A stretch of DNA of 64,000 nucleotides from Azolla caroliniana (GCA_043228905.1 JBHGNT010000014.1:9920001-9984000); one strand, 5' to 3'. Counted from the first letter of the stretch, positions 11,274-22,453 are shown. Notes: generated by a model not told the origin, from the sequence alone. Numbers and translations: made by a program.

Positions 11274-11441
11274 GAAGACAACCGAACAAAGGGGAAACAA
11301 AGCCAAGAAAGGTGTAAAGGCCAAGATTAAGACATGATCTGACGTAGTTAAGGGCCTGAAGACAACCGAACAAAGGGGAAACAAAGCCAAGAAAGGTGTA
11401 AAGGCCAAGACTAGGACATGGTCGGACGTAGTTAAGGGCCT
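11274..11441 (+). repeat. 84-bp tandem duplication in the Copia-2 3' region
   Basis: Two adjacent 84-bp units (11274-11357 and 11358-11441) differ at only a few positions, and a third start (GAAGACAGAAGACG) follows. It lies between the end of RNase H and the 3' LTR. Confidence 0.9.
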
Positions 11442-11760
11442 GAAGACAGAAGACGAATTGGAGACGGCCAATTCGGGTGAAAGCGGGAATGAATCGGAAA
11501 TGTTCGATTCAATCGTAATGTTCGATTTGGATATGCTGAATCAACTGAGGGCCAAGCAAAGAAAAGGACAGCGAAAGAGGCATCAACACCGCGACAACAA
11601 GGGAGTTGAGAAAGGCCGCATGAGTAGACAAGCCGGCCAGAAGGGTCGAAGCCCGCGGAATCGAATGGGTTAAGGAGCGCGAGCGAGGCGTGAAGCCAGG
11701 AGAGGCCAGAGAGAAGATCCTGAAAAGCATATGGAACCTCAAGTTGAGCTTGAGGGGGAG

Positions 11761-12177
11761 TGTTGAGAGACAAGCTCAACATTGGGAGCATAAACGGGTA
11801 CGTAACCCAGTGCGTAGATTGGGTGCTTAAAACCGTGCGCAAAATATGGTAGTAGCAATATGTAAACCAAGAGGCCGTTAGAATGTTATTCATCGTAAGG
11901 AAAATTTGGGGGTAAGTGTAGGATGCTCATTTATGAGCAGTTAGGTACTGTAAGTACTTGTGTCAGCTCGATAGTCAGGGCTTGTATAAAAGGTGCCAAT
12001 TGAGCACCAAGTACGTACAGAGAACATACAAAGAATTATTTTTGAATATAGTTATGTTTTCTGCTCTCTCTCTCTCCCTCTCCTTCTCTCTGATTTCTGT
12101 GTTTTATCAAACTGTCGTAATTCCGAACTGTGTACTTAGTGTCTTACGCATACAGTTCCGCACATGTATTCTTTACA
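11761..12177 (+). repeat. Copia-2 3' LTR
   Basis: 417 bp against 429 bp in the 5' copy, with many substitutions and small deletions, for example in the 11840-11910 stretch and the CT-rich tract. It ends CTTTACA just before CGACGAAAG of Gypsy-1. Confidence 0.93.
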
Positions 12178-14800
12178 CGACGAAAGTAAAAGACGAAATA
12201 GATAAATTACTACGCGTAGGATTCATCCGAAAGGTAAAAAGGGCCACATGGCTAAGTCTTATTGTGGTCGTCCCGAAAAAGAATGGACAAATCTGGGTTT
12301 CCTTGGATTACCGGAAACTTAACGCCGCTACGGTCATGGATGCCTTTCCACTCCCATTCATCAACAACATCCTTGATACGGTGGCCGATCATGATTGTTA
12401 TAGCTTTCTCGACGGTTTCAGTGGCTATAATCAAATTCAAATGAACCTAGATGATCAGGAGAAAACAACATTCGTAACAGAGTGGGGTGTATTCGTAGCC
12501 GTGGTTATAATGTTCGGCTTGAAAACAGCCCCCCCCACATTTCAACGCATCATCTCTGAAATCTTCGAGGACTTCATTCCAGCCTTTATGCAAGTCTTCC
12601 TTGATGATTTTGCCGTTTATGGACAACACGCGGAACACCTTGCGCAATTACGATTATGCCTCGAGAGATGTCGGCACGCACGACTCAGCCTCAATCCGGC
12701 CAAATGTGCTTTCCAAGTGGCAAGCAGAGCTTTACTAGTCACATTGTTAGTAACGAGGGTATCGCTAGTAAAGTGCAAGCCATCTTGAATGCCTCGACCC
12801 CCACCACGTCCAAAGCACTCAGTCGATTTCTAGGCCAAATACGGTGGCATAGTCATATGCTCCGATACCTTGCCGATTCCACAACCCCTTTACACACAAT
12901 AGTCCATACGGTGCCCTTTCGATGGACAGAACGAGAGGACATGTCATACCAATCACTGAAAGTCATGTTGTCCCAAGCCCCAGTAGTCCAACCCTCAGAT
13001 TGGACAGAGCCCTTTCATGTATTCGTGGACACATCCGATATCGCGATCGGTAGTGCTTTAATGCAAAAAACCCCACCAAATTGGTATCGCCCAGTCTACT
13101 ACGCCAACCGCCGACTCTCGACAGCAGAAAGGAATTACTCCACCACGGAACGAGAAGCACTCAACATGGCATATAGCATTACGAAATTTTGGCACTATCT
13201 GCTCGATCGAAAATTCACGTTCCACGTAGATCATTCGGCACTACTTTACCTTGTAAATAAGCAAGCTTTGACTGGTCGGTTAGCACGATGGATGTTGCTC
13301 CTTCAGGAGTTCGATTTCGAGATTCAACACTGACTAGGAGTTCAACACGCGATTGCCGACTATCTTAGCCGCTTGGACACGGGAGAACCGCCAGACCAGG
13401 AATACAGTGACTTACCGGATGTTGCCCTATTCTCCATCGACACAACACCCATAGAGTCTGATCCTAATGACGCTTGGATCGCCGAAATGACACAATTCGT
13501 AAGTACGGGACTTCCCCCGAACCACGTCACAATTAACGCTCGAAAATGGTTAGAAGTCTGAAGCCGTAATTTTTGTCTATTCACGAATACGCTGTATCAC
13601 AAAGCCTCGGATGGCATTTGGAGGTGCGTCGTTCAACAATTTGAGAAAGACACCATATTTCGGGAAGCTCACCACAGAATCGTGGGCGGGCATTATGCAA
13701 GCGACACCACAACCAGAAAAATCTAGCAGAGTGGGCTTTGGTGGCTGACCACGAAAAAGGATGCTCACGATTTTTGTAAACAATGTGATCTCTGTCAACA
13801 GATGGGACAACCAAATGAGCGCGACCGCATGCCTCACAAGCCGATCCTTCCCTTGGAACCATTCCAAAAATGGGGTTTGGATTTTGTAAGCCCTTTTAAA
13901 CCCCTCGCAACACACACCGGAAACAAATATATACTAGTAGCAACCGATTATTGTACGAAATGGGTCGAAGCAAAAGCGCTTCAAGATAACACGATAGCAT
14001 CACCCGCAAAATTTTACGAAAATTTATGGTGCCATTTCGGTTGTCCAATTGAGCTAGTAAGTGATCAAGGAGGACACTTCGTCAATCGTCTCATACGCGA
14101 ATTAACCTCCCACTATGCCATCGTACACAAGAAAAGCACCCCATACTACCCCCAAGTTAATGGTCTTGCCGAATCTACAAATAAAACCCTTCAGACCATT
14201 CTTAAGAAAATTGTCAATGAGAATCACATGGATTGGGATGATAAATTACACAGTGCTTTATGGGCTTATTGCACGACCTATAAAACCAGTATCGGCTCAA
14301 CGCCTTTTCGGCTGGCTTTCGGATTAGAAGTCGTAATACCCAACTTACGATTGCAAATAGCTGAACGATTACCGGAATCAGAATCCGAACACCAGCATTT
14401 GGTCCAATTGCTTGAACTCGGAGAACAACGAATTACCAGTTTGGCTCAATTGGAGCACGACCAGAGACGAAGGAAAGCCTTCGTTGACAGACATTGTCAG
14501 ATACTGGACAAAACTTTTGAAAATTGGCAGCCGGTCCTGGTTTTCCAAACAAAACTCGGGGCTATGCCCAACAAGCTTCAATTCCGGTGGACAGGGCCTT
14601 TCTGGATCATCGACACGTACAACGACACCTTTCAACTCGGCACACTGGCCGACGAAGCGCTACCACATTGGGTCAACGGGTTTCGCTTGAAACGATACCG
14701 TGGAACGACACCACCTAACCCCTTTACCAAACGACAACACATTTTCGACCAAACGATGGTAGGTGGAACAAAATATTACGAGGGCATCACGCCTCGATGA
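12178..14800 (+). pseudogene. Gypsy-1 pol, piece 3: RT, RNase H, integrase
   Basis: The RT palm carries DYRKLNAAT, FLDGFSGYNQ and the active site VFLDDFAVYG. One frameshift near 12730 moves the frame. RNase H follows with FVDTSD, STTEREAL and FHVDHSALL, so its acidic residues are kept. The integrase has a zinc finger around 13660-13800 (HH/GHY ... CKQCDLCQ) and the catalytic D, D and E in WGLDFVSPF, VSDQGGHF and NGLAESTNK. In-frame stops are at about 13331, 13559 and 13725. The C-terminal integrase region ends at 14800. There is no second RNase H. FLDD in place of YxDD is shared with Gypsy-2 and so is lineage-typical. Confidence 0.93.
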
Positions 14801-15173
14801 TGGTAACAACCCTACCTACCGTCCACGTGTACAATATTATTATGGGGGATAAAAAAGGATCCACTCACTATTTAAAGATGAGGTACGATGTTCGAGAAAA
14901 GCAAGTACAAACGGTTCACACGACGCGTGGCCCTTAACTCTCAGTATGATAGGCAAGATTATGAATCTAGGGCACAAGGGCACGACTTGGGAAGCAAGGC
15001 ATCCACACAAAAGCATCACCAACAGCCAGAGCTACTGCACTTGCAAGAACTCTCAAGCTTTCTCTCCTTCTACGCAGAACTACTCTCACTCCCCTACTCT
15101 GTCTAACCAAGCTTTCTCTCGTTCTCCATCTCCATAGCCTTCTCCCTATCTAACTGACTCTCTAGCCATCACC
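14801..15173 (+). promoter_or_regulatory. Gypsy-1 spacer with conserved CTATTTAAAG box before ORF3
   Basis: This non-coding stretch separates integrase from ORF3. CTATTTAAAG at 14868-14877 recurs as CTATTTAAAG at 56034-56043 at the same relative place in Gypsy-2, although the surrounding spacer is poorly conserved. It resembles a TATA box and could be an internal promoter for ORF3; transcription start evidence is lacking. Confidence 0.45.
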
Positions 15174-16059
15174 ATGCCGCTCGAAGTATCTAAAGAACTC
15201 TGCACCTGGATATGTAGACACGGCCTCTCAGGATATCTCAACGTCCTTGACGCACCTCCCCACCCAGAGGCTCAGGCCATCGCTAGAAGGATCCACCCCG
15301 ACACCATCTCCAACAACATGATCCGTGCAACGCTTCATTTGCAGGGGGACTGGGGGAGGGGGTGAGCACGATATTGACGCGCCGCCTCAACACAAATTGG
15401 AGCAACACTTCGGAGAGTATTTCGTCTCAGCAAAAGCCCATCGCACGCATGATGGCCCCAATGAGTTTTTTGGGAACCTTGCCCACCTCCTCCTCAAATA
15501 CGCATGCGTTCACGCCAACCCCTACAACATGCCGAAGAAGAAGGTAGGGCTGATTATTACGGCCTACCGTGGTGGAGTCATTGATTGGGGGATCATCACC
15601 GGTGAAGGTGTCCGAAGCCCCAACACTTCTTTTCAATCGGGGAAACGACTTTTACCCGTACTAGCACAATACACTGTTGTGCTATACCCTCCCCAAGCAC
15701 AACCGCCACGACAGACATTGGCGCTCCCTGCTCCACCCCCTAGGGCTAAACAACAACGAACGTTGCAGTTGTTGCATGAAGAGTGGCAAGATGACGATAC
15801 CCAAGTCCTCTCCACAACCCAAGACGAGCAAAACACCGAAGACGGGGACAACATCACTATATGCAGTCGTGATAAGACGGCACGGGCAATACCCTCACCT
15901 CGCCCGACACCGCACTCAAAACCAACCAAAAAGGCCGAACAACCAAAGCCTGTTCCAAAGGTTCCACACATAGTGGAAACCCAACCAAAAAAAGGACCAC
16001 GATGTACAAGCATCCCAAGAGGCAGATCCGGCCGCAAAACGCCGTCGCACGAACATTAG
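15174..16059 (+). pseudogene. Gypsy-1 ORF3: extra sense ORF after pol, unknown function
   Basis: The ATG at 15174 starts MPLEVSKELCTW. The frame ends at 15365 and continues in another frame to 16059 after a frameshift in a G-rich run near 15340-15365. The product aligns by eye with Gypsy-2 ORF3: shared features include W-x4-HGL-x-G-x-L, APPH-x-EA, GEY-x4-K-x-HRT, MPK-x-K-x-G and GK-x-L. A proline- and lysine-rich tail follows the globular part. The copy is cut off near 16160 and has no coiled coil or 3' LTR. No membrane segment or envelope feature is visible. I do not recognise the family. Confidence 0.7.
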
Positions 16060-16159
16060 TAGCATCACGCAGAGCACGGATGAAACGATAGGAGCCAACA
16101 TACAATTGGTCATCGTGCTGAAGGAGCCTCCCGCAATCGTGACAACCACCAAACTCTAA

Positions 16160-16771
16160 ACCCTAAACCCAAACGAGATGGAAATATTGTTCCAATTTTT
16201 ACGTTATTGGGGTCTACAACACAATTGGAATATGCGTAATGCTTTCATGTTTGATAATAGACATGGGGTGAAAGCCTATATAAAGAAGCTTAAAGCTATT
16301 CCCATGTGGAATTTTTGGATGTTAGAGCATGTGGGGATCATTTCCTCAAATGCATATTCAGGTTTTTTAGTAGCATTACAGAACGTCCCTCTCCCTACAT
16401 AGGCATATGATAGGTAGCGGAGACTAAGAAGTCTTGTAACTAAGTGGATTTTAACAGAGAGAGAGAGTTTTTTTACATTGCCATAGAGATCGTCACGGGA
16501 AGTTTGGAGGCTACGGACAACTCCCCTCCCTCCCCTCTTCAATATACATACATAGAAGTAATTGGGATTTATTTATTTATTCATTTATACAACACAACTA
16601 TAGACAAGAATTTGGAAACTTATGTTAGGGGAGAGGGGTATTCTAGTAAATATCCAGAATTAAGCTTGGAGGAGGTGGGTGGGGGGGGGGGGTATGGTGG
16701 TAATTATGTAAAACCTTTCACTCGCTTCTTCTCTATTTTCTTCTGTGTTTTGAGAGAAGAGACCGAGAAGA
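16160..16771. other. Region upstream of SCE1
   Basis: No gene is recognised. A short telomere-like AAACCCTAAACCC lies at 16156-16170, where Gypsy-1 ends. There is a run of about 13 G at 16680-16692 and a pyrimidine-rich leader just before the SCE1 start codon. The SCE1 promoter must lie here, but no TATA box can be assigned with confidence. Confidence 0.4.
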
Positions 16772-19700
16772 ATGTCAGGAGGCATCGCTCGCGGACGTCT
16801 CTCAGAGGAGAGAAAAGCATGGCGAAAGAACCATCCGCACGTAACTCTCTTTCTCTTTTTATCTTCTAAAGTGACATCGTTGATGCTTCCTCTTTTATTG
16901 AACTAACTTATCTTATGCATTCTACTTCAAATGAACTAATCTGATGCACTATTTCTAATGGATTAACCTGCTGCATTTTTTTTTTCAAATGAGCTATTTT
17001 GAAGGATCTTTTTTAATAATACCCAACGTGATTGCTTCGTTTCCCATGACCTAATTTTATTCTTCTTTTCTCAATGACCTAGGGTTGGATGCGTTACTTT
17101 AGAATGAACTAAATGAACTAGTTAGTTAGATGCATTATTCTCACGTGAACTAACACTTGATGCATTCTTTTCAAACGAACTTATGTGATGCATTCTTTTC
17201 AAATCACTCAATTTGATGCATTCTCTCAAAAAATGATGTATTTGATGCATTCTTTCGTCGTGAACATGTTTGATGTATTCATTTCAAATGAATAAATCAA
17301 TGCATACTGTAAGTGAACATTTTCTGTATTATTTAGGGTTTTGTTGCTCGTCCCGAGTCTCAACCAGATGGAAATATGAATTTGATGCTCTGGCAGTGCA
17401 ACATCCCTGGTAAAATTGGGGTAAGTTTGAAGGATACGAGAACTACATAGTTTGCTCTCTTTGATGTTCTCCAAAAATTCTTCTCTGAAGTTTAATTTTC
17501 AAGATGTTTGAGGAAATGAATAGAAGGCTAGTTCTCACAACAGCTGACTACACAGTTCATGCAAAAGGAAATTTTAATTATGTTCAAATTATGTTTTTGG
17601 AATTCTCTTTTATTATTAAATTTTTTTAGTATTCTTTTATGTCATTTGGTACCCCAAAGTGGAACATAATGGATACTGTAATGTCCCGTATGGTGTGTTT
17701 GTCCTCCAAAGAATATAAGTATAACTTTCTTTCGCTCTTCTTAAAAAGTGTCGTGCTATTTAAAATGGAAGTGCTGAAAAAGCATCAAGGACATGATCTC
17801 TTGTGGAAAGACTGATGGAAATGAAGATTAATTCTAGAAAAACTCTTGTAATCATGGCTAAAATAAATGTCCAGATGTGCTGAGCATGTGGATATTGAAT
17901 AACCAAAAAAACAATGAACCATATTCTGAGATGGATTGTGCAAGCAGACACATTCCAGTGCATGGAAGGCATGGAAAATATGATATATTGTGCAGCAACC
18001 CATTGAAATAGAGGTACGATCGATAGAAATGCTTGCCATCAAGCCCATATGGCTAAACTAAATGTCTGTCAAGCAATTGGGCATCAAAGAAAACCTTGAA
18101 CCATTTCCTTAGATGCAATTGTGTAAAAGAAACACATACCTTCCCAACAAAATCTTTAGCTTTAAAATGAGTTTGAGAGCGTTGTTTGATATCCAACATT
18201 TCTTCCGATCACCTATCCGATGTATTTATTCTCCTTGTCTTTTGAGACAACTGATAATATGCCTTTTAGTTCATCTCAAACAAAGGTATTGAGTTTGAGA
18301 AGGGATGTAAAAGGTATCTCTCAACTACAATTGCAAGTCATACGCACACAAACACTGTCTATGTTGACAGGTTTAATTGTGCATTGTAAAGTGGTACTTC
18401 CTATGATTGGAGTACAAATCTGATTAAACCTTTTACATAATGGGTGAGACATGAATAATGCAAACAACTATCCTACAACATGATTTGTTCTGTTATGGAA
18501 AAGTTATTTGGATGAGTAATGAAAGGAATACGAAGTACGTGAGTTGGAAAGAATGGTAAGAGGATGTACAGACAAGTGGGTTTTCGAAAACACAATAGCA
18601 CCATCAATCACCTTTTCACTCTTTGAGTGCTTATGGTGGAACATTGTTTGAAAGGCAAAGGATTATATTGCTGCATTGTAGATTTTAAGAAATCTTTTGA
18701 TATGGTGTCTCAGCGGAATCTTTGGAGATGCATGGAAGAACTCTAAGTACCACATGAATATATGGTAGTGTCTTGACACCACCTTGTTATCTCGAAGGAG
18801 GTGAACTCATGGCCATATTAAAGTGGTCTCACATGTTTTCCACTTGGAAGTGGAGAGAGTTGATTATATCCTTGGGACAAGGGATGCCACCCAAATCATC
18901 AAAACCTTCATCATTCCACCCTGCTCGATTGATCACAAAAACACTTATCATTCTAAAACCGTCTCCAACACACCATCACCACTATCTTCAACGTCATCAC
19001 CAAGCTCGGCCCACATAGAATCATTTACTTTACCCATGAATTAGCACACACTTAGTCATCATGTACAAGAACTCCACCATCTAGATCCAAACCCAGCCGT
19101 TGATGCCCACACCTCTCAACTCTCTGTTATATTCCAAACTCTGCCATCAATAGTTTTCCGTACCACACACCTATCATTCTAAAACCGTCTCCAACACACA
19201 AACAGACCATCACCACTATCTTCAACGTCATCACGAAGCTCGGCCCACATAGAATCATTTACTTTACCCATGAATTAGCACACACTTAAGTCAACATGTA
19301 CAAGAACTCCACCATCTAGATCCAAACCCAGCCCTTGATGCTTTCACCTCTCAACTCCCTATTATATTCCAAACTCTGCCATCAATAGTTTTCCTTACCA
19401 CACACCATGTGGATGTCACATTCGTGGAATCATGCCCCAAAATTGTCGGTATGATGAGGAAACTAAAGAGATGTATTAGCAACTTTGTACAAATGTGAGC
19501 CCCGGATATATTAGACAACAAAAATAACTAGCAACCAAAGGAGAACTGTTACCTACCAAAAAAAGTGCGCTTACGAGGAAGCTGGATTTTGGGATTTATA
19601 CCACCTCTTCATGATGCATCAGAGAACCATAAAGGTTAACTTTGGTTTTCATGATTCTCATTCTTCTCTTTCACTCACTAACTTGTGCTATAAAGGTTAA

Positions 19701-21582
19701 TATATCATCATCATCATCATAGGAGTTTTTATACATGTTTTCCAGTATTGGAAACTTTCCTTTTGGCCATTCTTTTTTCCTCCTGTTGTGATTCTCTTAC
19801 TTTGTCTATTCATAAGTTCAAACGCTTATTTGTCAATTCAGTACAAGTAACAAATTCAGAGTCTAAGAAGGCTAAAGTAAGTAATACAATCACAAATAAA
19901 ACTGATGGTGATTTTGGTTCATATATCATCTTTACAAAAAAACAAGGTTTGTTTTTGAGATCCAAATAGATCTAAAGCTTCTTATTCGGATAGAGACTTT
20001 CTACTTTAGATGCTACTTTCCCATATCTAGATAAGGTGAAGTTTTGGGTGCACGTAATGCTCAAAAAAATTTGCCTCATTCCTTAGTAGTTTTAAGATGT
20101 TGAATCCATAAGGCGTTTAATTACTCAGATTTTGGAAGAAGAGAGCTTGGTTTAAGACGTTGAAGCCATAAGGCGTTTAATTACTCAGATTTTGGAAGAA
20201 GAGAGCTTGAATACATTATTGCTATCAATTGTTTTATTTGGTGTATGCGTTTATTTATAATATAGATGAAATGCTTCTTACAGACTGATTGGGAGGGTGG
20301 GTTCTTTCCCCTTGCAATCCATTTCAGTGAAGACTACCCAAGCAAACCTCCGAAGTGCAAGTTTCCACAGGGATTCTTTCATCCAAATGTGTACCCTTCA
20401 GGGACAGTGTGTTTATCAATCCTCAATGAAGATTCTGTAAGCAATCATGTTTAAAAATGGATTTTAATATGCTCAAAACTCTTTAAGCATTCCCTGTAAG
20501 AGGCAATCTGTTGTTTTTGAAAGCTTAGTCTGAAGATTCTCTTACAACCAATGAAAAGTAATCTAATTTTCCAGCCTCTTAATTTTAAAGCTTTCCCTTT
20601 AGAAAGGTGACATGATATTTATAGCCTTTTACTAATCTATTGTGTTTTGAAAACTAAGTCTCAAAAGCTTTACAACTCTATTTATTTCCTCTTTGATAAT
20701 TGATCTCCCTTTACAAAGATGCTGATCGTTCTCATGAATATTTAGAGCTTATTACTAATCTTTTATCCTCTTATGTTCATCGATCTCTCGAGTCTCTTTA
20801 CAAAGATGAAACCGTATTTATAGTTCTCATCAGTATTTATGGCTTGCTACTTACAAAACCTTCTCTCTCAATAATTCTCTCCACTAATTGTTTATGTATA
20901 TCCTCATTAGGCTATACTTGCAAAACAAAAAGGCAGTTATGCATCATTGTGCTATCTTTGCACATAAGGTCTTGTTTTCATAATTCCAGATGTTTTCTTG
21001 TCATAGGGATGGAGACCTGCTATCACTGTGAAACAAATACTTGTTGGTATTCAGGACCTCTTAGATGCACCGAATCCTGCTGATCCTGCCCAAACAGAAG
21101 GTTACCAGCTTTTCATTCAGGCAAGAAACATTTAAATATGGAATCTCTTATTTGATTGGTTCTGTTAAACTTATGAAAAAACTCCTTCCAAATACCATTT
21201 AGTTTTCTTTTATTTCCCTGCATGTGCCAACATTTTCGTTATCGCCCAGGTGAGCCATTGGTTGATCCCTAAAAAATAATAAAAAAGGGATGAATTGAGG
21301 CTACAAGTGCTCAAATTAAAAACTTGTACAATTGAGGAAATGAGAATGAATTGACCATACCAATAGCACATACAATTGCTTGAGATAGGTTGCAGAGGAA
21401 GGGTATCTGGAAACATGAGAACTTATTGACATTAGAGGAAATAGAGAAAAGCTCAGTTCTGCTGATTGCAAAGTTGCGGTTTGATTTTGACAAGTTTTTT
21501 CATTCCAATCTGAATGCAGGATCCTGTGGAGTACAAGAAAAGAGTGAAACAGCAAGCAAAGCTCTATCCGCCTCCTGTTTAG
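16772..21582 (+). CDS. SCE1: SUMO-conjugating enzyme E2 (SCE1/UBC9), five exons
   Basis: Exons are 16772-16840, 17337-17420, 20284-20436, 21007-21120 and 21520-21582. All introns fall between codons and the joined frame is 160 codons, the length of Arabidopsis SCE1. The protein takes SUMO from the SAE1/SAE2 activating enzyme as a thioester and passes it to target lysines, acting mainly in the nucleus. Visible signs: [20 protein letters not shown] at the N-terminus, [13 protein letters not shown] with the HPN motif (84-86) and catalytic Cys94, and [19 protein letters not shown] near the C-terminus. Introns 1-3 are GT-AG; intron 4 begins GC. No frame break is present. It is the only host gene seen and lies between retrotransposon blocks. 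Confidence 0.97.
16878..17306 (+). repeat. Degenerate minisatellite in SCE1 intron 1
   Basis: Intron 1 (16841-17336) is filled with about ten loose copies of a 25-35-bp unit close to TGATGCATTCTTTTCAAATG followed by AACT. Copies are best preserved between 17120 and 17300. The spacing is irregular, so this is an old array. Confidence 0.75.
18573..18776 (+). pseudogene. LINE reverse transcriptase fossil in SCE1 intron 2
   Basis: One frame reads [17 protein letters not shown], then a stop, then [18 protein letters not shown] and LWRCMEEL, another stop, and VPHEYMVVS. This matches the non-LTR RT block around the first catalytic Asp (F.DF.KAFD). Two stops and the short length mark it as a fossil. 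It lies in the 2.86-kb intron 2 on the same strand as SCE1. Confidence 0.78.
18941..19408 (+). repeat. Tandem duplication of about 230 bp in SCE1 intron 2
   Basis: Copy 1 (about 18941-19168) and copy 2 (about 19169-19408) both run from CTATCATTCTAAAACCG (TTATCATT in copy 1) to TTTTCC(G/T)TACCACACAC. They differ by a few substitutions and small indels. No coding potential is seen. Confidence 0.88.
20091..20210 (+). repeat. 60-bp tandem duplication just before SCE1 exon 3
   Basis: Two adjacent 60-bp units, 20091-20150 and 20151-20210, differ at three positions. They lie 73 bp upstream of the exon 3 acceptor, so they change the distance to the branch-point region. Confidence 0.92.
21121..21126 (+). 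promoter_or_regulatory. Non-canonical GC splice donor of SCE1 intron 4
   Basis: Exon 4 ends ATTCAG and the intron starts GCAAGA. The next exon begins after TGCAG at 21519. Protein continuity (LFIQ then DPVEYKKRV) fixes both edges. GC-AG introns are a known minor class and usually have an otherwise strong donor, as here (CAG/GCAAG). Confidence 0.88.
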
Positions 21583-22236
21583 AATGGTTGGATGAGATTT
21601 TATGAACTTCCTGTGGACTCTATGCCTTTGTTGGGCGAAACCATTTGTATTATGTTAATCTTGTAATATATCTAGGTATATATTATGTATCTATAGCCAC
21701 TTAAAAAGAAAGGAAGAACAAAGTAATTATCTACTGAAGAAGTATGCTTCACTATATCATGATTTACATTTTTGATGGGAGGACAACGATTTTTCAAGAT
21801 TTTACTTGTTTTTTGGTTAACTTAGAGAATAGATTTGGGTAGGAGTTATGGGTAGGAGTTTGTCAAGTAGACCTTATTGTAGATACAAGTTGAACAAATT
21901 TATTATGATTAGGAGAGGTTTCAAACGAGGTTTCTCATTGAAGTAACTAGGTTGTGCATGGTTGGTGATTGTTGTTTTCTTCTAAAATGACATACAATTG
22001 TATCCTCCCATTATCTTACCAGATATTATCCATATGGAGTTATAAAATTACAAGCATGAGTCGATAACGAGCAAGTTAATAAATCATAAGGCTAACCATG
22101 ACCAACATGCTACCTTGTGAGCTCTAAATGTAAACAAGTTTGTGAAAAATCAAGGATATGGATATTTTCAGTAGGAGCGAGACACTTTATAGAGTCTTGA
22201 AGGATGTGTGTTAAAAATGTGGACTTTGATTGCACA
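21583..22236. other. SCE1 downstream region
   Basis: AT-rich sequence with no recognisable gene. It should contain the SCE1 3' UTR; no poly(A) signal can be picked with confidence. Confidence 0.4.
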
Positions 22237-22244
22237 CATTGCAC

Positions 22245-22453
22245 TAGCAAATGGCAACGGTTTGCGAAACCGCGGTTTAAACGGTTTAACGGTTTTTAAT
22301 TTTTAATTAAAAAAAACAAATTTTAAAAAATTGTAAAAAAATCTAAAAAAAATTAAAAAATTGGTTTTAAACAATATTTTCATTTTTACACCTTATTCTC
22401 ACATTTTAGGAACATCACCGAACCAAACCAAACCAAACCATTGTCGATTGTTA
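22245..22453. mobile_element. hAT-like MITE (209 bp)
   Basis: A non-coding AT-rich element flanked by a perfect 8-bp duplication CATTGCAC (22237-22244 and 22454-22461). Its ends are imperfect inverted repeats: TAGCAAATGGCAACGGTTTG on the left and TAACAATCGACAATGGTTTG read inward from the right, matching at 15 of 20 positions. An 8-bp duplication with such ends is the hAT pattern. There is no transposase, so it would depend on one supplied elsewhere. Confidence 0.85.

Larger units (their letters stand above)
6396..12177 (+). mobile_element. Copia-2: old, inactivated Ty1/copia element
   Basis: The element runs TG...CA with LTRs at 6396-6824 and 11761-12177 that differ by many substitutions and small indels. 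A tRNA-Met primer site follows the 5' LTR and the purine tract TTGAGGGGGAG precedes the 3' LTR. The target duplication is degraded: CAGCG on the left, CGACG on the right. The Gypsy-1 RT frame continues across the insertion (MNPKYA before, KVKDEIDKLL after). LTR divergence and many stops mark it as much older than Copia-1. Copia-5 belongs to the same family. Confidence 0.95.

Noticed and set aside
11067-11471. Minus-strand ORF of 134 codons with a repeated peptide
   Set aside because: It is the antisense of Copia-2 RNase H and of the 84-bp tandem duplication; the peptide repeat only mirrors the DNA repeat.
16156-16170. Telomere repeat
   Set aside because: Only about two AAACCCT units; such short strings are common and not evidence for a telomere.
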